64,000 nucleotides of DNA, taken from contig NZ_CP130322.1 of NCBI RefSeq assembly GCF_033025475.1, positions 1,550,001-1,614,000 on the forward strand, read 5' to 3'. The notes below the pieces were generated by a model. That model saw nothing but the letters and a program-made list of their open reading frames with translations. It ran no database searches and was not told the DNA's origin. The stretch comes from Sphingomonas sp. C3-2 (GTDB taxonomy: Bacteria > Pseudomonadota > Alphaproteobacteria > Sphingomonadales > Sphingomonadaceae). A program made the position numbers and the translations under genes. How positions within the stretch are numbered: position 1 is the stretch's first letter; every line of letters begins with the position of its first letter. Below, one piece after another: positions 27,880-36,347 of the stretch.

Positions 27880-28098
27880 ATGGCAAAAGAAGAACTTCTC
27901 GAAATGCGCGGTCAGGTTGTGGAGCTTCTCCCCAACGCCATGTTCCGCGTCCGTCTCGAAAATGATCACGAAATCCTGGGCCACACCGCCGGCAAGATGC
28001 GCAAGAATCGCATCCGCGTTCTGGTGGGCGACGAAGTGCTCGTCGAACTGACCCCCTATGATCTGACCAAGGGTCGGATTACCTACCGCTTCAAATAA
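27880..28098 (+). CDS. infA: Translation initiation factor IF-1
   Basis: 72-residue single S1/OB-fold domain that binds the ribosomal A site of the 30S subunit during initiation. The sequence is nearly invariant in bacteria: [38 protein letters not shown] and GRITYRFK at the C terminus. The 73-base leader contains a tandem TTTTGGCG repeat. Downstream maf starts only nine bases after the stop, and infA-maf-RNase E/G-like-yacG is a conserved alphaproteobacterial order. Confidence 0.98.
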   Translation: MAKEELLEMRGQVVELLPNAMFRVRLENDHEILGHTAGKMRKNRIRVLVGDEVLVELTPYDLTKGRITYRFK

Positions 28099-28107
28099 GC
28101 TGCGCTT

Positions 28108-28737
28108 GTGCCCACCGGAATCTCCTCCGGCGCCACCGGCCAGACCATCGAAGCTGCCAGCGCGGCACCGTTCATCCTGGCATCGGCTAGCCCGCGCCGG
28201 CTGGACTTGCTCGCGCGTATCGGCGTCGTGCCCGATCGGGTCGACCCGGCCGATATCGATGAAACGCCGCGCCCGGCCGAACGCCCCGCCGATTATGCGC
28301 GCCGCATGGCCGCCGAAAAGGCCGCCGCCGTGCACGCGCGGCACAAGGGTGCATGCATCCTCGCGGCGGACACCGTCGTCGCCGTCGGCCGCCGCATCCT
28401 GCCCAAGGCGGAAAGCGTGGACGAGGCGCGCCAGTGCCTTTCGCTGCTGTCCGGCCGCCGGCACCATGTGCTGTCGGCCGTCTGCGTGATCGACGCTGCG
28501 GGCACCGCGCGCGCGCGGCTTTCGGATACGAGCGTCATCTTCAAGCGCCTCACCGCGCACGAGATCGACGAGTATATCGCCAGCAACGAATGGCACGGCA
28601 AGGCGGGCGGCTACGCCATTCAGGGCCATGCCGAAGCGCTTGTCCGCCACCTTGCGGGCAGCCATTCGGGCGTTGTCGGCCTGCCGCTCTTCGAAACCCG
28701 CGCGCTGCTGGCCGCCGCCGGGCAGCGCCTTGGCTGA
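28108..28737 (+). CDS. maf: Maf-family nucleotide pyrophosphatase
   Basis: 209-residue cytoplasmic house-cleaning enzyme that hydrolyses non-canonical or modified nucleoside triphosphates to monophosphates. Family motifs are ILASASPRRLDLL, ILAADTVVAVG and EWHGKAGGYAIQG. I use the GTG at 28108; about 20 residues precede the conserved ILASASPRR, longer than usual, so the true start could lie further in. No strong ribosome site is seen, consistent with coupling to infA. The stop overlaps the start of the RNase E/G-like gene by eight bases. Confidence 0.9.
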   Translation: MPTGISSGATGQTIEAASAAPFILASASPRRLDLLARIGVVPDRVDPADIDETPRPAERPADYARRMAAEKAAAVHARHKGACILAADTVVAVGRRILPKAESVDEARQCLSLLSGRRHHVLSAVCVIDAAGTARARLSDTSVIFKRLTAHEIDEYIASNEWHGKAGGYAIQGHAEALVRHLAGSHSGVVGLPLFETRALLAAAGQRLG

Positions 28738-29731
28738 GTGGCTTTACGAACGGGGGATCGGCGAAGACCGCGCCGCCCTCGTCGTCGATGACAGCATTGT
28801 CGAAGCGCATATCGAACGCACCGGGGCCAGCGTGCGCGCGGGCACCATCGCGCTCGCGCGGCTGACCCGAATCCTCATCCCCGCCCGGCGCGGCATCGCC
28901 ACGCTCGCGGATGGCGAGGAAATCCTGCTAGAACCGCTTCCGCCCAAATTGTCCGAAGGGCGCGAACTCCTCGTCGAAATCCTGCGCGGCCTCATCCCCG
29001 AGTCCGGCCGCGCCAAACTCGCCAAGGCGCGCCCCGCCGCGGCCGACGCCGTCCCCACGCCCGGCCCGGCGCTGCGCGAACGCCTTGCTGGCAGCGGCCA
29101 TCCGGTGCGCGAACTCCTCCCCTATGATCCCGACCTGCTCGAACGCGCGGGCTGGGGCGAATTGCTCGAGGAAGCCCAGCTTGGCGAGATCGCTTTCGCC
29201 GGGGGCGGACTGCGCCTCTCGCTCACGCCCGCCATGGCGCTTTTCGATGTCGATGGCACGCTAGCCCCCGAACAGCTCGCCATTGCCGGTGCACGCGCCG
29301 CCGGGCGGGCGATCCGGCGTTTCGGGCTGGCGGGCTCGATCGGCATCGATCTGCCAACCATCGGCGGCAAGGCCGAACGCCAGGCCGCCGCCACCGCGCT
29401 CGATGCCGAGGTGCCCCAGCCCTTTGAGCGCACCGCCGTCAACGGCTTCGGCTTTCTGCAACTGGTGCGCCGCCGCACCCATGCCGCCCTTCCCGAATTG
29501 CTGCAGGGCGATCCCGTGCTGGCGGCCGCGCTCAGCCTCCTGCGCCAGGCCGAACGCGCGCCCGGCCACGGGGCCCGCACGCTCAGCGCCGCCGCATCCG
29601 TGATCGCGGTGATCGAATCACATCCCGAATGGGTTGCCGAGCTCGCACGGCGCATCGGTGCGTCTGTGTCCTTGCGCGCCGCGCCCGGCCTCGCCATATC
29701 GGCGGGGCATGTCAGTAGCGAACACCCCTAA
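28730..29731 (+). CDS. RNase E/G-family protein, short form
   Basis: 333-residue relative of ribonuclease E/G, shorter than RNase G (~490) because the N-terminal S1 module is reduced and no CPxC zinc-link is seen. The order GELLEEAQLGEIAFAGGGLRLSLT, ALFDVDGT and GSIGIDLPTIGG matches the DNase I-like catalytic core; the RNase E metal-binding D-I-N is D-V-D here, while the second catalytic Asp (GIDLP) is kept. The TTG at 28730 overlaps maf by eight bases. A functional tRNA/rRNA-processing or mRNA-decay role is plausible but unproven. Confidence 0.85.
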   Translation: MAEWLYERGIGEDRAALVVDDSIVEAHIERTGASVRAGTIALARLTRILIPARRGIATLADGEEILLEPLPPKLSEGRELLVEILRGLIPESGRAKLAKARPAAADAVPTPGPALRERLAGSGHPVRELLPYDPDLLERAGWGELLEEAQLGEIAFAGGGLRLSLTPAMALFDVDGTLAPEQLAIAGARAAGRAIRRFGLAGSIGIDLPTIGGKAERQAAATALDAEVPQPFERTAVNGFGFLQLVRRRTHAALPELLQGDPVLAAALSLLRQAERAPGHGARTLSAAASVIAVIESHPEWVAELARRIGASVSLRAAPGLAISAGHVSSEHP

Positions 29732-29918
29732 GAAGAAGCGCGGCGGCTGCCCCGTATGCGGGCAGGCAAGCATTGCCGAGCACAAGCCGTTCTGCAGCCG
29801 TGGCTGCCGCGACCGCGATCTTTTGCAATGGCTTGGCGAGGGATATCGGATCCCCGGCCCCTCCGTCGAAACAACTTTTGAAAAAAACGACATGAACGGG
29901 CTAGACAGGGACGACTAA
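29709..29918 (+). CDS. yacG: YacG zinc-binding DNA gyrase inhibitor
   Basis: 69-residue protein with the four zinc-binding cysteines in CPVC and CSRGC spacing, followed by RDLLQWLGEGYRIPG, diagnostic of YacG. In E. coli YacG binds GyrB and inhibits gyrase. The start at 29709 lies inside the end of the RNase E/G-like gene (23-base overlap). The last ~15 residues are acidic. It closes the infA-maf-rng-yacG block and is followed after 36 bases by tRNA-Phe. Confidence 0.92.
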   Translation: MSVANTPKKKRGGCPVCGQASIAEHKPFCSRGCRDRDLLQWLGEGYRIPGPSVETTFEKNDMNGLDRDD

Positions 29919-29954
29919 CCCCCTCTATAGGCGCGGCTCCGCACGACGGAACAT

Positions 29955-30030
29955 GCCCAAGTAGCTCAGTTGGTAGAGCATGCGACTGAAAATCGCAGTG
30001 TCGGTGGTTCGAATCCGCCCTTGGGCACCA
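29955..30030 (+). tRNA. tRNA-Phe (GAA)
   Basis: A 76-base cloverleaf with acceptor arms GCCCAAG/CTTGGGC, D-arm GCTC...GAGC, anticodon stem TGCGA/TCGCA with loop CTGAAAA (anticodon GAA), T-arm with GTTCGAATC, and an encoded 3' CCA. Upstream, TTGAAA at about 29877 with CTAGAC 17 bases later is a possible promoter inside yacG. Confidence 0.98.
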
Positions 30031-30125
30031 TCCCCTTAAATCGATGATGCAAAGATCGGTCCCGAACCGATCGTACAGGCTTGCGCCGTACCCATCGGGG
30101 CACGGCGCATGGCCCAAAAGCCCGC

Positions 30126-31127
30126 TCAGAGGCGCACGAGCATCTTTCCGGTATTTGCGCCCCGAAACAGCCCCAGAAACGCGTCGGGCATCGATTCCAG
30201 CCCGTCATGGATCGTTTCGCGCGATTGCATCCGTCCGGCGCGCACCCATTCGCCCATATCGGCCTGAAACTCGCCCATATGCGCGAGGTAATCGGTGAAG
30301 ATGAAACCCTGCATCCGGATTCGCGCCGATACCAGCCGAATCAGGTAGCGCATCTCCTGCGGCTTGCCGTCGTTATAGACGTCGATCATCCCGCACATCG
30401 CAAAGCGCGCAAAGTCGCGCGCCAGCGCGCAGGCGGCGTCCAGATGCTCGCCGCCGACATTGTCGAAATAGACGTCGATCCCGCCCTTGCCGTGCGCCTT
30501 GGCGGCTTCCGCCAGTTGCGGCAGCACCGGGCCCGCCTTGTAATCGATGCAGGCCGCCGCCCCCAATTCACGCACCCACGCGCATTTCTCGGGCCCGCCC
30601 GCCGATCCGATCACCGTCATGCCCTTGTTGCGCGCGATCTGGACGACCGCCGACCCGACCGCCCCGGCAGCAGCCGATACGAACACGACATCGCCCTCGC
30701 GCGCCTCGGCCACCTTCAGCAGCCCGAAATAGGCGGTCGCCCCGGTGAGCCCGAGATTGCCGAGCCAATGATGCAGCGGAACGCCGATCTCGGGCAGCTT
30801 TTGCGGCATCAGCTCGGGGCCGACAACCGCCTCGTCGCGCCAGCCCGCCATGTGCAGCACCTGCGCGCCGACCGGGAAATCGCCATTGGCGCTGTCGATC
30901 ACGGTGCCGACCGCACCGCCCTGCATCGGCGCGTCGATCGCAAAGGGCGGGACATAGCTTTTCACATCGCTCATCCGCCCGCGCATATAGGGGTCGACCG
31001 AAAGCCATGCGTTGCGCACGCGGAACTGCCCCTGCGCCAGCGGCACGTCGGGCAATTCCTTCAGCTCGAAATTTTCGGGACCGGGCATTGCGACGGGGCG
31101 CGACTTCAGGTGCCAGGCACGGGCCAT
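30126..31127 (-). CDS. NADP-dependent medium-chain oxidoreductase
   Basis: 333-residue zinc-independent MDR-superfamily enzyme of the curcumin/alkenal reductase (YncB, CurA) group, which reduces activated C=C bonds with NADPH. The substrate-side start YMRGRMSDVKSY, the cofactor loop VSAAAGAVGSAVVQIA and the YFDNVGGEHLDAA segment identify it. Start at 31127 is chosen because GGGAGAGAGG lies just upstream; the frame extends 30 codons further into apparent non-coding DNA. It is monocistronic between two tRNA genes. The physiological substrate is unknown. Confidence 0.9.
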   Translation of the reverse strand: MARAWHLKSRPVAMPGPENFELKELPDVPLAQGQFRVRNAWLSVDPYMRGRMSDVKSYVPPFAIDAPMQGGAVGTVIDSANGDFPVGAQVLHMAGWRDEAVVGPELMPQKLPEIGVPLHHWLGNLGLTGATAYFGLLKVAEAREGDVVFVSAAAGAVGSAVVQIARNKGMTVIGSAGGPEKCAWVRELGAAACIDYKAGPVLPQLAEAAKAHGKGGIDVYFDNVGGEHLDAACALARDFARFAMCGMIDVYNDGKPQEMRYLIRLVSARIRMQGFIFTDYLAHMGEFQADMGEWVRAGRMQSRETIHDGLESMPDAFLGLFRGANTGKMLVRL

Positions 31128-31234
31128 GAACCTCTCTCCCTTGTTCCTCGGGCCGCATATCGGCGACTCCGGAAAAAGGGTTTTAACCCGAAACCAATCT
31201 GGTGCAAATCGCGGCACTGACCGTCCGGAAACCG

Positions 31235-31263
31235 TTGCAACACGGGCGCTGGAAGGATAAAAC
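31235..31263 (+). promoter_or_regulatory. Candidate promoter for tRNA-Ala
   Basis: TTGCAA (31235-31240) and TAAAAC (31258-31263) are 17 bases apart and end about 30 bases before the tRNA-Ala gene, a plausible housekeeping promoter. Match to consensus is moderate. Confidence 0.4.
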
Positions 31264-31293
31264 TGCGCGCGTGCCCATAGGGCGCGATGGGGC

Positions 31294-31369
31294 GGGGCTG
31301 TAGCTCAGATGGGAGAGCGCTGCAATCGCACTGCAGAGGTCAGGGGTTCGATTCCCCTCAGCTCCACCA
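31294..31369 (+). tRNA. tRNA-Ala (CGC)
   Basis: A 76-base cloverleaf: acceptor GGGGCTG/CAGCTCC, D-arm GCTC...GAGC, anticodon stem CTGCA/TGCAG with loop ATCGCAC, giving anticodon CGC for codon GCG, T-arm GGGGTTCGATTCCCC and encoded CCA. The CGC isoacceptor fits the high-G+C codon use of the genome. Confidence 0.97.
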
Positions 31370-31501
31370 GCCCCCTCGCCAAACGCACCGCCGCGCGTCG
31401 CCCCGCAAAACATTGTCAAAATCACGCCATCAACTCGCTTTCGCGGCAATTGATGCTAAAGCGGAATAGAGCCCGAAAGCGGGCCCAGGCGGACAGACAC
31501 A

Positions 31502-32188
31502 ATGCGTATAGCGATACTCGAAGACGATCTGGCACTTGCCAGCTACGTAGAAAAGGCATTGAGCGATGCCGGCCATGGTTGCGACCTGTTCGCCGATGGC
31601 CGCAAGCTGGTGCAGGCGCTGCGCCGCGAAACCTATGATATTCTTATCCTGGACTGGAATGTTCCCGAAATGTCGGGGCTCGCGGTGCTGCAATGGGCGC
31701 GCGAGAATATGGACAGCCCGCCCCCCGCACTGATGCTCACCAGCCGCTCGGCCGAAGAGGATATCGTCGCCGGGCTGTCGCAGGGCGCCGATGATTATGT
31801 CGTCAAACCGGTCACGCCCGCAGTGCTGCTCGCCCGGGTCGAGGCGATCGCGCGCCGCGCCTATCCGGCACCGCCCACCGACGGGACCGAAAAGTTCGGC
31901 GACTATCTGTTCGATGCGCGCACCGAAACCGTCGAGATTGCGGGCCAGCCGGTCAGCCTCACGGCCAAGGAATTCGCGCTCGCGCTGCTGCTCTTTCGCA
32001 ATATCCACCGCGCGCTTTCGCGCTCTTATATCTTCGAGGCGCTCTGGGGCCGGAACCCCGATCTGCCGACACGCACGCTCGACACGCATATTTCCAATGT
32101 GCGCGTGAAGCTGAACCTGCGCCCCGGCAACGGATTCAAGCTGCTGCCCATTTATGCCTATGGATATCGTCTTGAAACGCTGGTCTGA
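31502..32188 (+). CDS. OmpR-type response regulator
   Basis: 228-residue two-component regulator. Receiver domain (1-115) with acidic pocket EDD (7-9), phospho-acceptor Asp51 (LILDWNVPEMSG), Thr80 and Lys102 (DYVVKPV). The C-terminal winged helix carries TAKEFALALLLFRNIHRALSR and the recognition segment RTLDTHISNVRVKLNL. It leads a tightly coupled group with the LysM-FecR protein and the CHASE2 kinase, whose cognate regulator it almost certainly is. Its end overlaps the next gene by 35 bases. A small hairpin (31471-31484) sits in its leader. Confidence 0.92.
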   Translation: MRIAILEDDLALASYVEKALSDAGHGCDLFADGRKLVQALRRETYDILILDWNVPEMSGLAVLQWARENMDSPPPALMLTSRSAEEDIVAGLSQGADDYVVKPVTPAVLLARVEAIARRAYPAPPTDGTEKFGDYLFDARTETVEIAGQPVSLTAKEFALALLLFRNIHRALSRSYIFEALWGRNPDLPTRTLDTHISNVRVKLNLRPGNGFKLLPIYAYGYRLETLV

Positions 32189-33500
32189 GGGCTTGCGCGC
32201 CGCAGCCTGCGCGGCGGTGCTGCTGGCGGGTGCAAGCCCTGCTGTCGCCGCCCCGGCCAAGCCGGGCGACACGATCACCTACCGCGTCGAAAAGGGCGAC
32301 AATCTCTATACGCTGGCCGAGCGTTATTTCCGCCAGCCCGGCGATTACCGCGTGGTCCAGCGTCTCAACCGCGTCGCCAACCCGTATCGGCTGGCGATCG
32401 GTTCGACGCTCGTCATCCCGCGTTCGGTGCTGCGCCGCGAACCGATCCCCGCGATCGTCCAGAATTTCAGCGGTTCGGTGCTCGTCGGCCCCGCCGATCG
32501 CCAGCGCCCCGCCGCCGCGGGCATGAAGGTGCAGGAGGCCGATGTCATCCGCACCGGGCCGCGTTCCTTCGTCACGCTGCGGCTGCCCGACGCCTCCACC
32601 GTGTCGCTGCCGTCGCAAACCTCGGTGCGCGTGGCAACGCTGCGCCGCACCTTGCTGGCGAACAGCGTCGAGCGCAGCTTCGCGGTCGAAAACGGCCGCG
32701 TTCGCGCCAATGTCACGCCGATGGCGGACCCGTTCAGCGATTTCCGCATTTCCACCCCCATCGCCTCGTCGGCGGTGCGCGGCACGCGCTTCAGCGTCAG
32801 CTTCGCACCAGCCGAAGGCCGCGCGACGAGCGAGGTTGTCGAGGGGGCGGTCGATTTCGAGGAAAAGGGCGCGGGCACCCATGCGCTGACGACAGGCTTC
32901 GGGTCGGCCAATGGCCTGGCCGCGCCCGTCGCGCTGCTCCCCACCCCCACGCTCAAGGCCGCCGAAAAGGTGCAGGATGAGGAAATCCTCTCCTTTGTCG
33001 CCGAGCCGCTGGCCGGCGCTGCGCGCATGCGCTTTCAGATCGCGCGCGATGCCGGCTTTCTCGACGTGATCGACGAAGCCGAGCAGGACGGCACCGGCGC
33101 AACATTGCCCAGCCTGCCCAACGGCATCTATTTCGTCCGGCTTTCGGCGATCGATGGCCATGGGCTCGAAGGCATGCCCGCCACCTACAGCTTCGAACGC
33201 CGGCTCAACCGGATCTCGACGAGCATGGAGGCCGGGCAGGCCGGAAAATATCGCCAATATCTGTTCCGCTGGTTCACCCCCGATGCGCAGACGCCGCAAT
33301 ATCGTTTCCAACTGGCGAGCGACGAGGCGGGAACCGCGCTGCTGGTTGACGAGCCGGGCCTGACGACCGCGTCGTTCATCCTCACCGATCTGCCCAGCGG
33401 CACCTATTATTGGCGCGTCATGACGCTCGAACGCATCGACGGAAAGACCTATGAGAAATGGTCGCCGATGGAACAGCTGCGCGTCGCGACGGGCAAATGA
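32154..33500 (+). CDS. LysM-FecR domain periplasmic protein
   Basis: 448-residue protein with an N-terminal signal peptide (hydrophobic about 14-32), a LysM peptidoglycan-binding domain (about 42-88; YRVEKGDNLYTLAERYF...IGSTLVIP), a FecR domain (about 105-215; VRTGPRSFV-like DVIRTGPRSFVTLRLPD and SSAVRGTRF), and a C-terminal region with two fibronectin III-like repeats (LPNGIYFVRLSAID, LPSGTYYWRVMTL). FecR domains elsewhere relay signals across the envelope. Sandwiched and overlapping between a response regulator and a CHASE2 kinase, it is probably the periplasmic partner of that kinase. ATG at 32160 is an alternative start. Confidence 0.88.
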   Translation: MPMDIVLKRWSEGLRAAACAAVLLAGASPAVAAPAKPGDTITYRVEKGDNLYTLAERYFRQPGDYRVVQRLNRVANPYRLAIGSTLVIPRSVLRREPIPAIVQNFSGSVLVGPADRQRPAAAGMKVQEADVIRTGPRSFVTLRLPDASTVSLPSQTSVRVATLRRTLLANSVERSFAVENGRVRANVTPMADPFSDFRISTPIASSAVRGTRFSVSFAPAEGRATSEVVEGAVDFEEKGAGTHALTTGFGSANGLAAPVALLPTPTLKAAEKVQDEEILSFVAEPLAGAARMRFQIARDAGFLDVIDEAEQDGTGATLPSLPNGIYFVRLSAIDGHGLEGMPATYSFERRLNRISTSMEAGQAGKYRQYLFRWFTPDAQTPQYRFQLASDEAGTALLVDEPGLTTASFILTDLPSGTYYWRVMTLERIDGKTYEKWSPMEQLRVATGK

Positions 33501-35743
33501 AGCCGAACAGCCCGCACCGACGTCTGGCATGGGAATGGTGGGGGCTGCTGATCCTGGCGAGCCTGTTCGTCGGTGCGCTGGTGGCAGACCGCACCGCCGA
33601 GCGTTTCGACAATCTTGTCTATGACCGGTTGCTCCAGCTCCGCACCGACAAGCCCGAGGCCGACATATTGCTCGTCACGATCGACGAGAAGAGCCTGCGC
33701 CAGATCGGCCGCTGGCCATGGCCGCGTAGCGTTCACGCGGCGCTGATCGACCGGCTGAGCGCCGCCCGGCCCCGCGCCATCGGCTATGACATATTGTTCA
33801 CCGAACCCGGCCCAGCGAACGACGACGCGCTACTGGGGCAGGCGATGGCGCGCGCGGGCAATGTCTATGTCCCGCTCACCTTTGCGGCGTCCGGCGATCC
33901 CGGCACCAACCTTGTCCGCATCCCGCCGATCGCGCCCGTTGCGCAAGGCGCGGCGGGGGTTGGCCATGTGAACCTGCACTTCGACCGCGATGGGCTGGTG
34001 CGCAGCGCGGTCCCCGCCTTTGAGGGGGCGCCCCATCTCATGGCGCTGGTGGGGCGGACCGCCCGGCCCGATCTCACCCCACCCAGCCAGACGGATGCGG
34101 CGCTCATCCCCTTCACCCGCAGCGCCGGGCGCTGGCCCGAAATATCGGCGACAGCCGTGCTCAACGGCAGCGTCCCGCCCGAATTGCTGCGCGGCAAGGT
34201 CATCCTTGTCGGGGTCACTGCCGATGGGCTGGGGGATCGATATCCCGTTCCGCTCCACGGTGTCATGTCGGGCGTCGAGATTCAGGCCAATCTGCTCGAC
34301 GGGCTGCTGGGCGGCACGCTCGCCCATAGCGCCGGTATCGGGTCGGTGCTTGCGCTGGCGCTGATCCCGCTCTGGCTGCTCATGATCGTGCTGCGTCGCG
34401 CCCCCTCGCGAATGGGCGCAGCGGCGCTGGCGCTGCTGGTGCTCGTCGTGCTCGCCGTCTCGGCGATCGGGCTTTTCGCCTTCCGGCTCTGGTTGCCTCC
34501 CATGGCCGCGCTGCTCGGGCTGCTCTTCGTCTATCCCTTGTGGAACTGGCGCCAGCTCGCGGCGACCGAAAGCTTCATGCATGCCGAGCTTTACCGGCTG
34601 CGCGACGTGCAATGGCGGCTCCCGCTCGGTCCCACCGCCCCCATGCCCGGCCCTGCCGTGGCCGACTCGACGAGCGAAAGGCTCGGCGCGGCGATCGATC
34701 AGGCGCGGCAGATGCTGCGTTTCATCGCCGAGCGGCTCGATCAATTGCCCGATGCGATCTTCGTCGTCGATCCGGCCGGCCGGGTGGTGCTGCAGAACGA
34801 CGCCGCCGTCCGCCTGCTCGAGGATCTCGCCCTCCCGGCCGCGATGTGCGAGACGATCGGCCCGCTGCTCGCCCGCCTCACCCCTAGCGATGGCGGGCCG
34901 TTGATCCTGCCCGCCATGGGCGATGCCAACCCTGCCCCGCGCGAAGCCTCGGGCGCTGGCGGGCGCTTCTTCGACATCCGTTTCGCGCCGCAGACCGATG
35001 CCGGCAATGCCTTTGCCGGCTGGGTGATCCGCCTGCTCGATATCAGCGACGCCAAGGCCGCCAGCCGCCAGCGCGAGGATATTCTCCAGCTCCTCACCCA
35101 TGACATGCGCTCGCCCCAGGCCTCGATCCTCGCGGTGCTCGAGGTTGCGAACATTGATCAGATCGACCCCGAAATCGCGGACCGCATCCGTCATTATGCC
35201 CAGCGCACGCTGGGGTTGGCGGACGGGTTCGTCCAGCTCGCGCGCGCCGAAACGCTGGCTTATGCGCTGGAGGAGATCAACATCGGCGATGTCGTGCTCG
35301 ACGCGATCGACGATCTCTGGCCGCAACTCACCGCCAAGCATATCGCGATCGAGACGCTGGGCGCCGGAACCGCGCACTATATTCGCGGCGAACGCTCGCT
35401 GCTCACCCGCGCGATCATCAATGTCATCGGCAACGCGGTGAAATTCAGCGCGCCGAACACCCAGATTATCTGCACGCTCGGCCAGCACCGCGATCCCGGC
35501 GGGCAGCTCTATGCCACCTGCGCGATCGCCGATCAGGGCCCCGGCCTTGCGCCCGAGCATATCAAGAATATCTTCGAACCCTATTTCCGTGCGCCGATGG
35601 GCGTGGACCGCGAAATGGACGGCGTCGGGCTGGGATTGAGCTTCGTCCACACCGTCATCACCCGCCATAGCGGCCGGATCGAGGTCGACAGCGCCCCCGG
35701 TGAGGGAACGACCTTCACCTTCTATCTGCCGCTTATTGCGTAG
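33497..35743 (+). CDS. CHASE2-domain sensor histidine kinase
   Basis: 748-residue membrane kinase. One N-terminal transmembrane helix (about 15-30), a periplasmic CHASE2 domain (about 36-280; FDNLVYDRLLQLRTDKPEADILLVTIDEKSL), three closely spaced helices (about 290-360), a PAS-like segment (IFVVDPAGRVVLQNDAAVRLLED), HisKA with phospho-acceptor His535 (LTHDMRSPQ) and an HATPase domain (NVIGNAVKFS, DQGPGLAPEH, GVGLGLSF). The ATG overlaps the LysM-FecR stop as ATGA. It likely phosphorylates the response regulator two genes upstream. CHASE2 ligands are generally unknown. The stop overlaps the convergent lipoprotein gene by 11 bases. Confidence 0.93.
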   Translation: MKPNSPHRRLAWEWWGLLILASLFVGALVADRTAERFDNLVYDRLLQLRTDKPEADILLVTIDEKSLRQIGRWPWPRSVHAALIDRLSAARPRAIGYDILFTEPGPANDDALLGQAMARAGNVYVPLTFAASGDPGTNLVRIPPIAPVAQGAAGVGHVNLHFDRDGLVRSAVPAFEGAPHLMALVGRTARPDLTPPSQTDAALIPFTRSAGRWPEISATAVLNGSVPPELLRGKVILVGVTADGLGDRYPVPLHGVMSGVEIQANLLDGLLGGTLAHSAGIGSVLALALIPLWLLMIVLRRAPSRMGAAALALLVLVVLAVSAIGLFAFRLWLPPMAALLGLLFVYPLWNWRQLAATESFMHAELYRLRDVQWRLPLGPTAPMPGPAVADSTSERLGAAIDQARQMLRFIAERLDQLPDAIFVVDPAGRVVLQNDAAVRLLEDLALPAAMCETIGPLLARLTPSDGGPLILPAMGDANPAPREASGAGGRFFDIRFAPQTDAGNAFAGWVIRLLDISDAKAASRQREDILQLLTHDMRSPQASILAVLEVANIDQIDPEIADRIRHYAQRTLGLADGFVQLARAETLAYALEEINIGDVVLDAIDDLWPQLTAKHIAIETLGAGTAHYIRGERSLLTRAIINVIGNAVKFSAPNTQIICTLGQHRDPGGQLYATCAIADQGPGLAPEHIKNIFEPYFRAPMGVDREMDGVGLGLSFVHTVITRHSGRIEVDSAPGEGTTFTFYLPLIA

Positions 35744-36224
35744 CCGCGTCGCCCTTCAGCAGCGCGATCATTCCGGGCAGCAGCGGATCGTCGCCCGCCG
35801 GCCGATCCGGCTTCACCCGCTCGGTCCCGCTCAGGCGGTAAAGTTCGCGGCCGGTTGTCATATCGCTAAAGCTGATCACGATCCGGCGCAGGTTGCGCTT
35901 GCCGCCCTTGGCGGGCGCATCCAGCCACGCATAGTCCCCATCCGCCCCGGCAGGCAGGTCGGGCAGGAACAGGCCGGTCTTCGCGGCGCGCGCGCTGTCG
36001 GAAAACTGCACAAGATAGGCGGGCGCATCGCTCGGCGCGTAACCGGCCGTCGCCAGCCCCGCGAGAATGGCGGCAGACGCCTCTCCCCCCGTTTCGGGCC
36101 CCTGCTTGCCCAGCGCGATACCGGCCGCCGCCGGGCGGGTGCCGCTTTCGTGCAGCTTCAGCGCGGGCGTTGCGGCACAGCCGGCCAGCATCGTTGCTGC
36201 ACATACGGACAGGATCGTTTTCAT
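35733..36224 (-). CDS. Putative lipoprotein, DUF4136-like
   Basis: 163-residue lipoprotein with lipobox MLAGC near residue 16. The start at 36224 (MKTILSVCAATML) gives a clean signal; an upstream in-frame start does not. The mature part has GLATAGYAPSDAPAYLVQFSDS and RRIVISFSDMTTGRELYRL, reminiscent of the DUF4136 outer-membrane lipoproteins, but I cannot assign a function. It runs tail to tail with the CHASE2 kinase, overlapping its last 11 bases. Confidence 0.7.
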   Translation of the reverse strand: MKTILSVCAATMLAGCAATPALKLHESGTRPAAAGIALGKQGPETGGEASAAILAGLATAGYAPSDAPAYLVQFSDSARAAKTGLFLPDLPAGADGDYAWLDAPAKGGKRNLRRIVISFSDMTTGRELYRLSGTERVKPDRPAGDDPLLPGMIALLKGDAATQ

Positions 36225-36301
36225 CTGCTCCGCATATCCCGATCCCGCAGTGCGATCCACCCATTCCACCGGCACGGCCTGATTTTGCACCTGCCCAGCC
36301 T

Positions 36302-36329
36302 CACATGATGTGATAGTTTGCGGGCAAAC
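36302..36329. promoter_or_regulatory. Two dyads upstream of the CueR-like gene
   Basis: CACAT-G-ATGTG (36302-36312) and GTTTGC-GG-GCAAAC (36316-36329) are adjacent perfect inverted repeats ending 18 bases before the MerR-type gene. MerR-family operators are dyads within stretched-spacer promoters; the second dyad is the better candidate for autoregulation. No convincing -35/-10 pair was assigned. Confidence 0.45.
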
Positions 36330-36347
36330 CGCAAAAAGGCATATGTC

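Noticed and set aside
32336-32440. Possible second gene start inside the LysM-FecR frame
   Set aside because: The LysM domain is intact across this stretch and continuous with the signal peptide, so a single protein fits better.
33830-35668. 612-codon minus-strand frame opposite the CHASE2 kinase
   Set aside because: The kinase has intact HisKA and ATPase motifs; the antisense translation is of biased composition.
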